Of a DNA stretch of 64,000 nucleotides, positions 43,693-52,307 are shown in pieces. The DNA is taken from positions 310,001-374,000 of the forward strand of contig NZ_SGXC01000003.1 of NCBI RefSeq assembly GCF_004216695.1, in the 5' to 3' direction. The stretch's first letter is position 1; every line of letters begins with the position of its first letter. The translations under genes and the position numbers were made by a program. This stretch comes from Pigmentiphaga kullae. GTDB lineage: Bacteria > Pseudomonadota > Gammaproteobacteria > Burkholderiales > Burkholderiaceae_B. The notes beneath the pieces are model-generated. The model was not told the origin of the DNA. It saw only the letters and a list, made by a program, of their open reading frames with translations, and ran no database searches.

Positions 43693-44448
43693 TCAGGCGG
43701 TGCTGGCTGCCGCCGGCGCGATGGTGAAGCCGCGCGGGGGTTGCGCGATGGCGTGCAACTGGCCTTTCAGGATGAAGTCGAGCGCATTGCGGGCCTGGTC
43801 GAAGCCGGCGATGGGAATGTGTACCAGGCCGTGTTCGCGGCAGTAGTCGATCAGGCGGTGCTTGGCCAGCACGAAGTCGACCGTGCCCGACACGCAGAAG
43901 TCCGAGGCGCCGTCGCCCACGTACAGGATCTTCTCGTGCAGGCCGCGCACGCCCGAACCGTACGAGCACTTGCAGGTGCCGCTGGCCTTGCGGCAGGCGG
44001 CGTCGGCGTAGGGGAAGGTCAGTTGCCAGCTGCGCGGCCCGGCCTGTTCGAAGCGGTTGGCCACCACGGGCAGGTCCGCCAGGCCGTGGCGTTCCATGAT
44101 GGCCGCGATCACGCCGGCCAGGCCGTCGCTGACGATGTGCACCGGCGTGCCGAGGCGGCGCGCCTGCGCCACGAATTCGGGGAAGGCCGGATCGATCTCG
44201 ATGTTCGCCACCAGGGCGTCCAGTTCTTCCTTGCTGGCGTCCAGCAGCGCGATCTGCTTGGCCATGCACTCGCGCGAGCCGATTTCTCCGCGTTCCCAGG
44301 CGTCTTCCAGCTCCTGCCAGCCCGGCCGGCCGAAATGTTCAAGCAGGGTATCGGTGACATCCTGCTTGGAAATGGTGCCGTCGAAGTCGCACAACACGAT
44401 CCATTCGGATCCGGGTTGTTCATCGGCGGCGTACTGACTGAGCAACAT
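43693..44448 (-). CDS. HAD-superfamily phosphatase, MtnX/SerB-like
   Basis: A 251-residue HAD-IB phosphatase. Motif I is DFDGTIS (nucleophile D21, acid D23), motif II is the HIVSDG serine, and motif III/IV is the lysine and ILYVGDGASDFC. Between them is a cysteine-rich cap part (ACRKASGTCKCSYG) seen in MtnX-like enzymes. Substrates of the group are phosphorylated small metabolites such as phosphoserine or diketo-methylthiopentane phosphate. No other methionine-salvage gene is nearby, so a different role in this cluster is likely. It is nine bases after the fusion-protein stop, in the same operon. Confidence 0.88.
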   Translation of the reverse strand: MLLSQYAADEQPGSEWIVLCDFDGTISKQDVTDTLLEHFGRPGWQELEDAWERGEIGSRECMAKQIALLDASKEELDALVANIEIDPAFPEFVAQARRLGTPVHIVSDGLAGVIAAIMERHGLADLPVVANRFEQAGPRSWQLTFPYADAACRKASGTCKCSYGSGVRGLHEKILYVGDGASDFCVSGTVDFVLAKHRLIDYCREHGLVHIPIAGFDQARNALDFILKGQLHAIAQPPRGFTIAPAAASTA

Positions 44449-44457
44449 GGCAAGCCT

Positions 44458-45360
44458 TTAGGGAAGGAAGCGGACCAGCACGCGCTGGCCGACACGCAGC
44501 TTTTCGGGGTTTTCGATCGACAGCAGGCTTTCGACGCCGCGGCGGCTGATCCGCTCCTGCGGGTCGTCGCCGGGCGACATGACCTGGAACACGCTGCCGA
44601 TGCGTTCCAGGCGTGCCGGGATGGGGGTGCCGCCGGGGGCGGACTCTTCCACGATCTCTGCCTGCATGCCGGTTTTCAGCGCCGCGACGTAGGCTTCGTT
44701 CACCTCGGCGCGGACGATCAGGCGCCGCTTGGGCAGCAGGCGCAGCATTTCGGTCTGGGCGGTGACCGCGTTGCCGACCTGCACCTCCAGGCCGACGATC
44801 TCGCCATCCACGGGCGCGCGGACCTGCTGGCGCTCCAGCGTCCATTGCGCGGCGCGCAATTTCTGGCGCGCGACGTCCACCGCCGCCTGGGCCGCCGTGG
44901 CCTCTGCCTCGGCCTGGGCCACGGCGTTGCGCGCGTCGTCGGCTGCCTGGCCATCGATGGCGCCGCCGGCGGCGGCCTCGGCCAGCCGCTGGGCGCGCTG
45001 CTTCAGCCCGGGCAGGCGGCTGCGCAGCACGCGTTCCTGAGCCTGCGTCTGGCGCAATTCGGCATCGGCCGCATCGACCGCCAGCTGCGCCGCCGCCGGA
45101 TTGAACTCGATCAGCGCCTGGCCCTTCTTGACCTGGTCGCCGTCGCGCACCGCCACCCGGGCAACGGTGCCGTCCACGGCCGCGCCCACGCGCACCAGGC
45201 CGCCTTCGACATCGATGCGCCCGCGCGCGACGGCGGCGTAGGGCGGCTGGTCGGCCGCCGGGGCTTCCGCCTGTTGCTGGCGGGAACACGACGCCAGCAG
45301 CACGCCGCCTGTCAGTACGGCCAGGATTCCAAGGCGAAAGGTAGTGAAAAGCTTAGGCAC
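44458..45360 (-). CDS. Membrane fusion lipoprotein (HlyD/DevB-like)
   Basis: A 300-residue periplasmic adaptor. A signal peptide with lipobox LASC gives acylated C25. The barrel-sandwich parts (GTVARVAVRDGDQVKKGQAL and IRAPVDGEIVGLEVQVG-like) flank an alpha-helical coiled hairpin of about residues 90-170. It starts at GTG 45360, 14 bases after the ATPase stop. As a DevB-type adaptor it must link an FtsX-type permease to a TolC channel. Neither gene is present at this end; both lie at 26628-29199. Confidence 0.9.
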   Translation of the reverse strand: MPKLFTTFRLGILAVLTGGVLLASCSRQQQAEAPAADQPPYAAVARGRIDVEGGLVRVGAAVDGTVARVAVRDGDQVKKGQALIEFNPAAAQLAVDAADAELRQTQAQERVLRSRLPGLKQRAQRLAEAAAGGAIDGQAADDARNAVAQAEAEATAAQAAVDVARQKLRAAQWTLERQQVRAPVDGEIVGLEVQVGNAVTAQTEMLRLLPKRRLIVRAEVNEAYVAALKTGMQAEIVEESAPGGTPIPARLERIGSVFQVMSPGDDPQERISRRGVESLLSIENPEKLRVGQRVLVRFLP

Positions 45361-45374
45361 GAGCTCGAGAGTTC

Positions 45375-46136
45375 CTAGGTTTCGGCGACCAGCGCACCGG
45401 TGCGCCTGTCGTCCAGGATGCGTCCATCTTCCATGGTCAGGACGCGGTCGGCATGGCTGATCAGGCGCGGATCATGGCTGACGCACAACACCGTGGCGCC
45501 GTGGCGCTTGGCGATGCGGTGCAGGATGTCGATGACTTTCATGCCGTTGCCGGCGTCCAGCGCGCTGGTCGGCTCGTCGGCAAAGAGCAGTTCGGGTTCC
45601 TTGGCGAGCGCGCGGGCGATGGCCACGCGCTGCTGTTCGCCGCCCGACAGGCCCGACGGCCGCTGGCGGGCGCGCCCGCTCATGCCCACTTCCTCGAGGG
45701 CGGCCCAGGCCTGTTCCTCGGCCCGCGGCTTGGACAGGCCCACGTAGCGCAGGGGCAGGACGACCTGTTCGACAGCCGTCAGCGCGGGAAAGAGGTTGAA
45801 GCCTTGGAAGACGAAGCCGGTATGCATCAGCCGGAAACGTTCAAGCTCTTGAAGCTGAAGCAGGCCAAGATCCTGGCCCAGGGCGCGCACCATGCCGGCA
45901 TCCGGACGCAGCATGCCGCTGAGTATGGCCAACAGGGTGCTTTTGCCGCAGCCCGACGGCCCAGAAATCAATGTCAGTTCGCCGGGCATGATGCTAACCG
46001 ACAAATCTCGCAAAATGCGCTCGCGAACATTACCGGATAGAAAGGATTTGCTGAGCGACTCGGCGACGAGACTCGGTGTGCTACCAGGGGGATTCCCCGA
46101 TGTGCGGCCTGTGGCCTGGGGCTCGGTCGCCCGCAT
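45375..46136 (-). CDS. ABC transporter ATPase, LolD/MacB-like (DevA type)
   Basis: A 253-residue ATPase. Walker A SGPSGCGKST, signature LSGGEQQR, and Walker B LLFADEPTSALD are intact, with the H-loop in VSHDPRLISHADR. It matches the ATPases of tripartite FtsX-permease exporters. The chosen ATG 46136 follows a GGAGACC; a TTG 30 bases earlier also leaves the frame open. It begins the seven-gene leftward operon and starts 20 bases after the U-run of the MFS terminator. Its permease partner is proposed to be the one at 26628. Confidence 0.92.
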   Translation of the reverse strand: MRATEPQATGRTSGNPPGSTPSLVAESLSKSFLSGNVRERILRDLSVSIMPGELTLISGPSGCGKSTLLAILSGMLRPDAGMVRALGQDLGLLQLQELERFRLMHTGFVFQGFNLFPALTAVEQVVLPLRYVGLSKPRAEEQAWAALEEVGMSGRARQRPSGLSGGEQQRVAIARALAKEPELLFADEPTSALDAGNGMKVIDILHRIAKRHGATVLCVSHDPRLISHADRVLTMEDGRILDDRRTGALVAET

Positions 46137-46157
46137 GGCAAGGTCTCCAACTGGCTG

Positions 46158-46183
46158 AAAAAACAAAACCCGGCAACGCCGGG
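46158..46183 (-). terminator. Intrinsic terminator of the MFS transporter gene
   Basis: On the minus strand CCCGGC-GTT-GCCGGG (46183-46169) is followed by TTTTGTTTTTT (46168-46158). It ends the MFS transcript. A TACAAT (46189-46184) directly precedes the hairpin on the same strand and may be the -10 of the ABC ATPase operon, so terminator and promoter would overlap. Confidence 0.8.
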
Positions 46184-46310
46184 ATTGTAACGCTTGTTAC
46201 GATAACCCAAGACTTGCGATCGTGGGAAGCCTTGGCGCGGTCCGTCCCGGGGGAGATTGTTGCAACCGCGCATCGGTGCAGGGCGCGGCGTGGCCGCGCC
46301 CTTGCAAGGC

Positions 46311-47987
46311 TCAATCCTCCAGGCGGTTGTCCTTGGTTTCCTTGATGAACAGGGTGCCGATCACCAGGCTCATCACGGCGACGATGATGGGGTACCACAG
46401 TCCGTTGTAAATGTTACCGGTGGCCGCCACGATGGCGAAGGCGGTGGTGGGCAGGAAGCCGCCGAACCAGCCGTTGCCGATGTGGTAGGGCAGGCTCATC
46501 GAGGTATAGCGGATGCGGGTGGGGAACATTTCCACCAGCATGGCCGCGATCGGGCCGTAGACCATGGTCACCAGGATCACCAGCAGCGTCAGCAGCAGCA
46601 CCAGCATGGGCTTGTTGACCTGGGCCGGATCGGCCTTGGCCGGATAGCCGTGGTTGCGGATCTCCGTCGTCAGGCGGGCCTTGAGTTCGTCGCCGCGGGT
46701 CTTGAACTCCGCCGCCGGCAGGCCCGCGCCCTCGAAGGACTCGATCGTGGTGTCGCCGACCTTGATCTTGGCCACGGATCCCGGAGGAGCCGCCTCGTTG
46801 CTGTAGTTGACCGAGTTCGACGCCAGGAAGGACTTGGCCTGGTCGCAGGAGCTGACGAACTTGGCTGTGCCCACGGGGTTGAACTGGAACGAGCAGGTCT
46901 TGGGATCGGCCACGACCACCACCGGCGCCTTGGCCTGCGCCGCTTCCAGCGCCGGGTTGGCGTAGTGCGTGATGGCCTTGAACAGCGGGAAGTAGGCGAC
47001 GGCGGCGATCAGGCAGCCGGCCATGATGATGGGCTTGCGGCCTATCTTGTCCGACAGCGAGCCGAAGATCAGGAAGAAGGGCGTGCCGATCAGCAGGGCC
47101 AGGGCGATCAGGATGTTGGCCGTGGTGGCGTCCACCTTCAGGGTCTGGGTCAGGAAGAACAGCGAATAGAACTGACCCGTGTACCAGACCACGGCCTGGC
47201 CGGCGGTCAGGCCCAGCAGCGCCAGCAGGACCACCTTCAGGTTGCTCCACTGGCCGAAGGATTCGGTCAGCGGCGCTTTCGATTGCTTGCCCTCGGCCTT
47301 CATGCGCTGGAAGGCGGGCGACTCGTTCAGCTTGAGCCGGATCCAGACCGAAATCGCCAGCAGGAAGATGGAGACCAGGAACGGGATGCGCCATCCCCAG
47401 GCGGCGAACGCTTCCTCGCCGGTGGCGTTGCGCACGCCCAGGATCACCAGCAGGGACAGGAACAGGCCCAGGGTGGCCGTGGTCTGGATCCAGGCGGTGT
47501 AGGCGCCGCGCTTACCATGGGGGGCGTGCTCGGCGACGTAGGTGGCCGCGCCGCCGTACTCGCCGCCCAGCGCCAGGCCTTGCGCCAGCCGCAGGACGAT
47601 GAGGATGACGGGCGCCGCGATGCCGATGGACGCGTACGAGGGCAGTATCCCGACGATGAAGGTCGACAGGCCCATGATCAGGATGGTGATCAGGAAGGTG
47701 TACTTGCGCCCGACCAGGTCGCCCAGCCGGCCGAACACCAGAGCCCCGAACGGCCGGACCGCGAAGCCCGCCGCGAATGCCAGCAGCGCGAAGATGAAGG
47801 CCGCCGTGTCGTTGACCCCCGAGAAGAACTGCCTGGCGATGATGGCGGCCAGCGAGCCGTAAAGATAGAAGTCGTACCACTCGAATACCGTGCCTAGCGA
47901 CGAGGCGAAGATCACGCGCCGCTCTTCCTTGGTCATGGGACGCGCGGCCGGAGTCGGCGCCCCTGAACTGCTGACGGTGGTGCTCAT
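46311..47987 (-). CDS. MHS-family MFS transporter (metabolite:H+ symporter)
   Basis: A 558-residue transporter of the ProP/KgtP/ShiA group. The start region (EWYDFYLYGSLAAII) and the motif GRLGDLVGRKYTF between helices 2 and 3 are typical; a second KIGRKPI loop comes in the C-terminal half. It has an unusual periplasmic insert of about 110 residues (about 340-450) between helices 8 or 9 and the C-terminal bundle, which explains the large size (usual about 430-450). CAGGAGAC precedes the ATG. Substrate probably a small organic acid; not identifiable. It is separated from the cluster downstream by a terminator. Confidence 0.9.
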   Translation of the reverse strand: MSTTVSSSGAPTPAARPMTKEERRVIFASSLGTVFEWYDFYLYGSLAAIIARQFFSGVNDTAAFIFALLAFAAGFAVRPFGALVFGRLGDLVGRKYTFLITILIMGLSTFIVGILPSYASIGIAAPVILIVLRLAQGLALGGEYGGAATYVAEHAPHGKRGAYTAWIQTTATLGLFLSLLVILGVRNATGEEAFAAWGWRIPFLVSIFLLAISVWIRLKLNESPAFQRMKAEGKQSKAPLTESFGQWSNLKVVLLALLGLTAGQAVVWYTGQFYSLFFLTQTLKVDATTANILIALALLIGTPFFLIFGSLSDKIGRKPIIMAGCLIAAVAYFPLFKAITHYANPALEAAQAKAPVVVVADPKTCSFQFNPVGTAKFVSSCDQAKSFLASNSVNYSNEAAPPGSVAKIKVGDTTIESFEGAGLPAAEFKTRGDELKARLTTEIRNHGYPAKADPAQVNKPMLVLLLTLLVILVTMVYGPIAAMLVEMFPTRIRYTSMSLPYHIGNGWFGGFLPTTAFAIVAATGNIYNGLWYPIIVAVMSLVIGTLFIKETKDNRLED

Positions 47988-48136
47988 GAAGGAATGTCTC
48001 CTGGGTGGGCCTGCTGTAAAGGAGTAATAGTTGGAACGGCAGACTGGCCCTCAGCCACGGGAGCCTCGGGCTTGAAACCAGAGTAGAAACAGTTACTGAC
48101 GCGGCACTGACAAGTTGCTGACTGACAGCTGAATTT

Positions 48137-49048
48137 TCACGATTCGGTGATATGAGCGGGCTCCGCGGTCTCCGGCCGCAAGTGCCCGACCAGCCAGTCG
48201 ACCAGCGCGGCGACGCGGGCGACGTGCTGCTTGCGCCGCGGGACGTAGGCCTTGAACCAGGTTTCCTGCAGCGGGAAATCGTCCAGTACCGTCTCCAGCG
48301 TGCCGGCCTGCAGCGCCGGGCGGGCGACGTAGGCGGGCAGGGCGGCGATGCCCAGTTCCGACAGGGCGGCGTCCCGCAGCGTGAGGTTGTCGTCGGCCAC
48401 CAGGCGGGGCGGGATGTCCAGGCTGATGCCGCCGCGGGCGCTGCGGAAATGCCAGGCGCGGCCGGATGGCTTGAAGACCAGGCAGGCGTGTTCGGTCAGG
48501 GCCTGGGGGTGGCGGGGCCGGCCGTGGCGGGCGAGATAGCCGGGCGCGGCGCACAGCACGGTGTCCACCGGGCACAGCGGGATTTCGACCACGCCCTCGT
48601 AGCTGGCCGGCCGGCCGCTGATGGCCAGGTCGTAGTCCCGCTCGGCGGGGTTGGTGGAGTGATCGACCAGCGAGATCTCCATCGTGATGCCGTCGTGCCG
48701 CCGCAGGAAGGCATTGAAGAGCGGCCCCAGCCTGACCGTGGTCAGCGTGGTTGGCGTGGCCACCCGCAGATGGCCCACCAGTTTGGAGGCGTCCCGCTCC
48801 ACGCTTTGCACCAGGTCCTCGAAGCTGGCCACCAGCACGCCGGCGCGGGCGTGCAGTTTCTCGCCCGCTTCGGTCAGGCGCACCGTGCGGGTGGTGCGGT
48901 CGAACAGCCGCGCGCCCACGGTGGCTTCCAGCTGGCGGATGCGCTTGGCCACCACCGAGGGCACCACGTCCATCTGCCGGGCCGCCTCGGAAAAGCCGCC
49001 GCAGGCGACGACCGTGGTGAAGGTGCGCAATTGCGTGATGGCGTCCAA
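48137..49048 (-). CDS. LysR-family transcriptional regulator
   Basis: A 303-residue LysR regulator. The HTH (residues 1-60, with EAARQMDVVPSVVAKRIRQLEA) and an effector domain starting near 90 are present. It belongs to the group with the FDRTTRTVRLTEAGEKLH linker common in proteobacteria. It is divergent from the Bug-protein / reductase / Rieske operon, with an ATC-N9-GAT site in the 128-base gap, so it very likely controls it. The C-terminal tail is slightly charged and ends at ITES. Confidence 0.92.
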   Translation of the reverse strand: MDAITQLRTFTTVVACGGFSEAARQMDVVPSVVAKRIRQLEATVGARLFDRTTRTVRLTEAGEKLHARAGVLVASFEDLVQSVERDASKLVGHLRVATPTTLTTVRLGPLFNAFLRRHDGITMEISLVDHSTNPAERDYDLAISGRPASYEGVVEIPLCPVDTVLCAAPGYLARHGRPRHPQALTEHACLVFKPSGRAWHFRSARGGISLDIPPRLVADDNLTLRDAALSELGIAALPAYVARPALQAGTLETVLDDFPLQETWFKAYVPRRKQHVARVAALVDWLVGHLRPETAEPAHITES

Positions 49049-49057
49049 TTTATTCCT

Positions 49058-49074
49058 TATCGAGCTTACTGATA
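49058..49074. promoter_or_regulatory. LysR-type operator (ATC-N9-GAT)
   Basis: TATC (49058-49061) and GATA (49071-49074) flank nine bases, giving the classical T-N11-A / ATC-N9-GAT pattern of LysR sites. It lies 10 bases from the LysR ATG and about 100 bases from the Bug-protein ATG. Confidence 0.55.
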
Positions 49075-49176
49075 GCTATTTTTTGAACAAATATTCTCCA
49101 TTATTCCTCAATAAAATCCATTCCCACAATGGGCCGCAAGCGACGTCCCACCGTATCCACGAAGAGGAGACAAGAC

Positions 49177-50157
49177 ATGTCCAAATCGCCGATCGCGCGC
49201 ATGCTGGCCGTCGCCCTGGCCGCGGCATCGACCGCCGCCGTCGCCGCCGCGCCGGGCTATCCGGCCCGGCCGGTCAAGATCGTGACGCCGTTCGCGGTGG
49301 GCCAGGGGCCCGACGTGCTGCTGCGCATCGTCGCCGAGAAGCTGACCGCCGCGCTGGGGCAGCAGGTGATCGTGGAGAACCGGCCCGGCGCCAGCGGCTT
49401 CCTCGCCTTCGAGGCCGGCCGGCGCGCCGCGCCCGACGGCTACACGCTGGTCCACATGGACAGCTACCATGTCGGCACCCAGCCCTACCTGTTCGCCAGG
49501 CTGCCCTACGACGTGCGCAAGGATTTCGATCCGGTTACGCCGCTGGTCCGCAACTACTTCTTCGTCGTGGTTCCCGCCGGTTCGCCATGGCGGACGATGG
49601 GCGACCTGATCGCCGCGGCCAAGGCAAGGCCCGGCGGCGTCTCGTACGGCTCCTGGGGCGTGGCCAGTCCGGCGCACCTGGGCGGGCTGCTGCTGGAGGC
49701 GGCCACCGGCACGAGCATGATGCACGTGCCCTACAAGGAGTCGGCCCAGTTGTTCCAGTCGGTGGCCGTGGGCGATGTGAACTGGACGCTGGGATCGCCG
49801 GTGTCGGCCGGGCCCGTGTACCAGTCCGGCAAGGTGCGCTTCCTGGCCGTGGCGGCGCCGCAGCGCCTGCCGGGCTACGCCGACGTGCCCACCGTGGCGC
49901 AGGCCGGCGGTCCGGCCAACTTCGAGGTGGGCGGCTGGAACGGCCTGTTCGTGCCCAGGGGTACGCCCGCCGGGATCGTGCAGCGGCTGAACGAAGGCAT
50001 CGCCGCCGCGCTGAAGGCGCCCGACGTCAAGGAGAAGCTGGCCACCTTCACCTACGAGGCCTACGCCATGCCCCCGCGCGACATGGCGCGGCTGGTGGAC
50101 GAGGAAATCGCCAAGTGGGGGCCGATCATCAAGGGCGCCGACATCCGCCTGGATTGA
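49177..50157 (+). CDS. Bug/TctC-family tripartite tricarboxylate solute-binding protein
   Basis: A 326-residue periplasmic binding protein with a Sec signal ending near residue 25 (AVAAA). The mature start YPARPVKIVTPFAVGQGPDV is the Bug family pattern, and VENRPGASG is a ligand-binding loop. GAAGAGGAGA precedes the ATG. Bug proteins feed TctAB-type transporters or act as sensors; no membrane partner is nearby. In an operon with a Rieske oxygenase and its reductase, it probably binds the aromatic acid that they convert. Confidence 0.92.
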   Translation: MSKSPIARMLAVALAAASTAAVAAAPGYPARPVKIVTPFAVGQGPDVLLRIVAEKLTAALGQQVIVENRPGASGFLAFEAGRRAAPDGYTLVHMDSYHVGTQPYLFARLPYDVRKDFDPVTPLVRNYFFVVVPAGSPWRTMGDLIAAAKARPGGVSYGSWGVASPAHLGGLLLEAATGTSMMHVPYKESAQLFQSVAVGDVNWTLGSPVSAGPVYQSGKVRFLAVAAPQRLPGYADVPTVAQAGGPANFEVGGWNGLFVPRGTPAGIVQRLNEGIAAALKAPDVKEKLATFTYEAYAMPPRDMARLVDEEIAKWGPIIKGADIRLD

Positions 50158-50178
50158 CGCCGCAGAGAGGAAACCATC

Positions 50179-51156
50179 GTGGCAAGCAAGCACATCGAGG
50201 TCGTGGTGGCCGGCGTCCGGCCGCTGACGCCGCGCATCAAGGAATACCTGTTGGCCTCGGCCGACGGCCGGCCGCTGCCGCGCTACGAGCCCGGAGCGCA
50301 CGTGGCGCTGCACATGGCGTCGCGCGACCGGGGGCCCATCGTCCGGCACTATTCGCTGATAGGCGGACTGGCCGGGCGGGACGATCCGCGGCACGTCTAT
50401 CGCATCGCCGTGCAAAGAGAGGACCGGGCGCGCGGCTCGGCCTTCATTCACGATACCTTCGCGCCGGGCACGCGCCTGCGCGTCGCCGCGCCGGTCAACG
50501 ATTTTCCGCTGGACCGGCGCGATGCCTGCACCCTGCTCATCGCCGGCGGCATAGGCGTGACGCCCATCGTGTCCATGGCGCGCAGCCTGGCCCGACGGGG
50601 CTGTCGCTACCGCGTCGTGTACGCCGGACGCGATCCGGCCGCCATGGCCTATCGCGACATGCTGGAAGCGGTGGCCGGCGACCGCGTCCGTTTCCACTAC
50701 AGCGACGCGGCCGGCGTGCTGGACCTGCGCGGCCTGCTGGCGTCGCAGCCCGACGGGACGCGCGTGTACGTGTGCGGTCCCGCGCCCATGATCGCCGCCA
50801 CCCACGACGCCGGCGCCGCGCTGGGATGGGACCCCGGTCGCGTGCGCAGCGAAGTGTTCGCCGCCGGACCCACGGGCGACGAAACGGCCTTCGAGGTCGA
50901 GCTGCGCCGATCGGGCAGGACCGTGCGGGTCGGTCCCGACGCCAGCATCCTGGATGCGCTGCGCCTGGCCGACGTGCCCGTGCTGTGGGACTGCGCGCGC
51001 GGTGAATGCGGCCTGTGCCCGCTGCCCGTCGTCTCGGCCGACGGCCCCATCGATCATCGCGATCGCTATCTGAGCGCAGAAGAGCGTGCCGCGGGCCAGA
51101 CCTTGTGCATCTGCGTGTCGCGCATCCGCGGCACGCGCCTGGTGCTGGACGCCTGA
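50179..51156 (+). CDS. VanB-type FMN/[2Fe-2S] oxidoreductase
   Basis: A 325-residue reductase of the phthalate-dioxygenase-reductase class: an FMN-binding domain (about 1-105), an NAD-binding domain with LLIAGGIGVTPIVSMA (about 110-220), and a C-terminal plant-type ferredoxin domain with C272, C277, C280 and C310. It passes electrons from NADH to the Rieske oxygenase. GTG 50179 follows AGAGAGGA. The order reductase then oxygenase is the reverse of the usual vanAB. It may also serve the orphan oxygenase at 24022. Confidence 0.93.
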   Translation: MASKHIEVVVAGVRPLTPRIKEYLLASADGRPLPRYEPGAHVALHMASRDRGPIVRHYSLIGGLAGRDDPRHVYRIAVQREDRARGSAFIHDTFAPGTRLRVAAPVNDFPLDRRDACTLLIAGGIGVTPIVSMARSLARRGCRYRVVYAGRDPAAMAYRDMLEAVAGDRVRFHYSDAAGVLDLRGLLASQPDGTRVYVCGPAPMIAATHDAGAALGWDPGRVRSEVFAAGPTGDETAFEVELRRSGRTVRVGPDASILDALRLADVPVLWDCARGECGLCPLPVVSADGPIDHRDRYLSAEERAAGQTLCICVSRIRGTRLVLDA

Positions 51157-51190
51157 CCATTCCGAGCCATTCCTGCAGGAGCGTGCCATC

Positions 51191-52294
51191 ATGAACCGCA
51201 TCGCCGACCCCATGCCCGAACTGCGGGCCGATTTTTCCTTCGAACCCGGCGGCTTCGCCGACCACGCCACGCCGCTGGTGCGCAACTGCTGGTACGTGGC
51301 GGGGCTGTCCGGCGAGATCACCCGCGCACTGAGCAGCCGGCGCTTCCTGGGCGTGGACGTCGCCCTGTACCGCACGCAGGCCGGCGAGCCGGTGGCGGTG
51401 CGCAACCGCTGTCCGCACCGTTCCTTTCCGCTGGCCAAGGGCCGCCTGGACGGCGATGAACTGATGTGCGGCTACCACGGCATGCGCTTCGATCCGTCGG
51501 GCCGCTGCGTGAAGATGCCGGCCATGCCGCTGGTCCCCACCAATGCGCAGGTGCGCAGCTTTCCCATCGTCGAGCGGGCGCCGCTGGTGTGGATCTGGAT
51601 GGGCGATCCGGACCATGCCGATCCGGCCCTGATCCCGGACACGAGCTGGCTGGCCAGCCCGGCGTGGAAGAGCGTGGGCGGGGCCTTCCACATGAAGGCC
51701 GACTACGTGTCCATGCACGAGAACCTGCTGGACCAGACCCACTTCCCGTTCCTGCATCCGGGCGCCATCGGCACGCCGGAGTACGCGCGCAGCAAGCTGG
51801 ACGTGCGCCAGGAAGGCGACGTGGTCATCATCGACCGCGCGCTGAAGAACTCGCCGCCGCCCGACGTCTACGGCGTGCCCACCGGCCTGACCGGCAAGCC
51901 GGTGGACCGCTATTCGGAAGCGCGTTTCGCCTCGCCCGGCCTGCACGTCGCCTTCGCCCGCATCGTCGACAACCACGATGCCGGCGGCGCGCCGCGCACC
52001 TATCGCTTCAACATCACCCACGCCTTCACGCCCGAGACCAACGGCAGCATCCACTACTGGTGGTTCAACAGCCGCGATTCCAACCTGGGCGATCCGGCCG
52101 CCGACGCCTATCTGCACGAGGCCTCGTCCAAGGCCTACCTCGAGGACGTGGATGCGCTGGAGTGGATACTGGACGTGGTGACGCGCGACGCCGAGCCGCA
52201 GTTCGACCTGAACTTCGCGCCCGACAAGCCGGGGCTGCTGATGCGCCGCGCGCTGCATGACATGGCGGCGCGCGAGGCCGGGCTGGACTTCTGA
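51191..52294 (+). CDS. Rieske non-haem iron oxygenase, aromatic O-demethylase type
   Basis: A 367-residue oxygenase. The Rieske cluster ligands are C74/H76 (NRCPHRSFP) and C93/H96 (CGYHGM). The catalytic iron site is in MHENLLDQTHFPFLH. An N-terminal extension of about 25 residues precedes the family start (RNCWYVAGLS). CAGGAGCG lies before the ATG. Together with the upstream reductase it should form a two-component demethylase or hydroxylase for a methoxylated aromatic acid. Its N-terminus and length differ from the oxygenase at 24022, so these are separate substrates rather than a duplication. Confidence 0.93.
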   Translation: MNRIADPMPELRADFSFEPGGFADHATPLVRNCWYVAGLSGEITRALSSRRFLGVDVALYRTQAGEPVAVRNRCPHRSFPLAKGRLDGDELMCGYHGMRFDPSGRCVKMPAMPLVPTNAQVRSFPIVERAPLVWIWMGDPDHADPALIPDTSWLASPAWKSVGGAFHMKADYVSMHENLLDQTHFPFLHPGAIGTPEYARSKLDVRQEGDVVIIDRALKNSPPPDVYGVPTGLTGKPVDRYSEARFASPGLHVAFARIVDNHDAGGAPRTYRFNITHAFTPETNGSIHYWWFNSRDSNLGDPAADAYLHEASSKAYLEDVDALEWILDVVTRDAEPQFDLNFAPDKPGLLMRRALHDMAAREAGLDF

Positions 52295-52307
52295 CCGGCC
52301 GGAGGCG

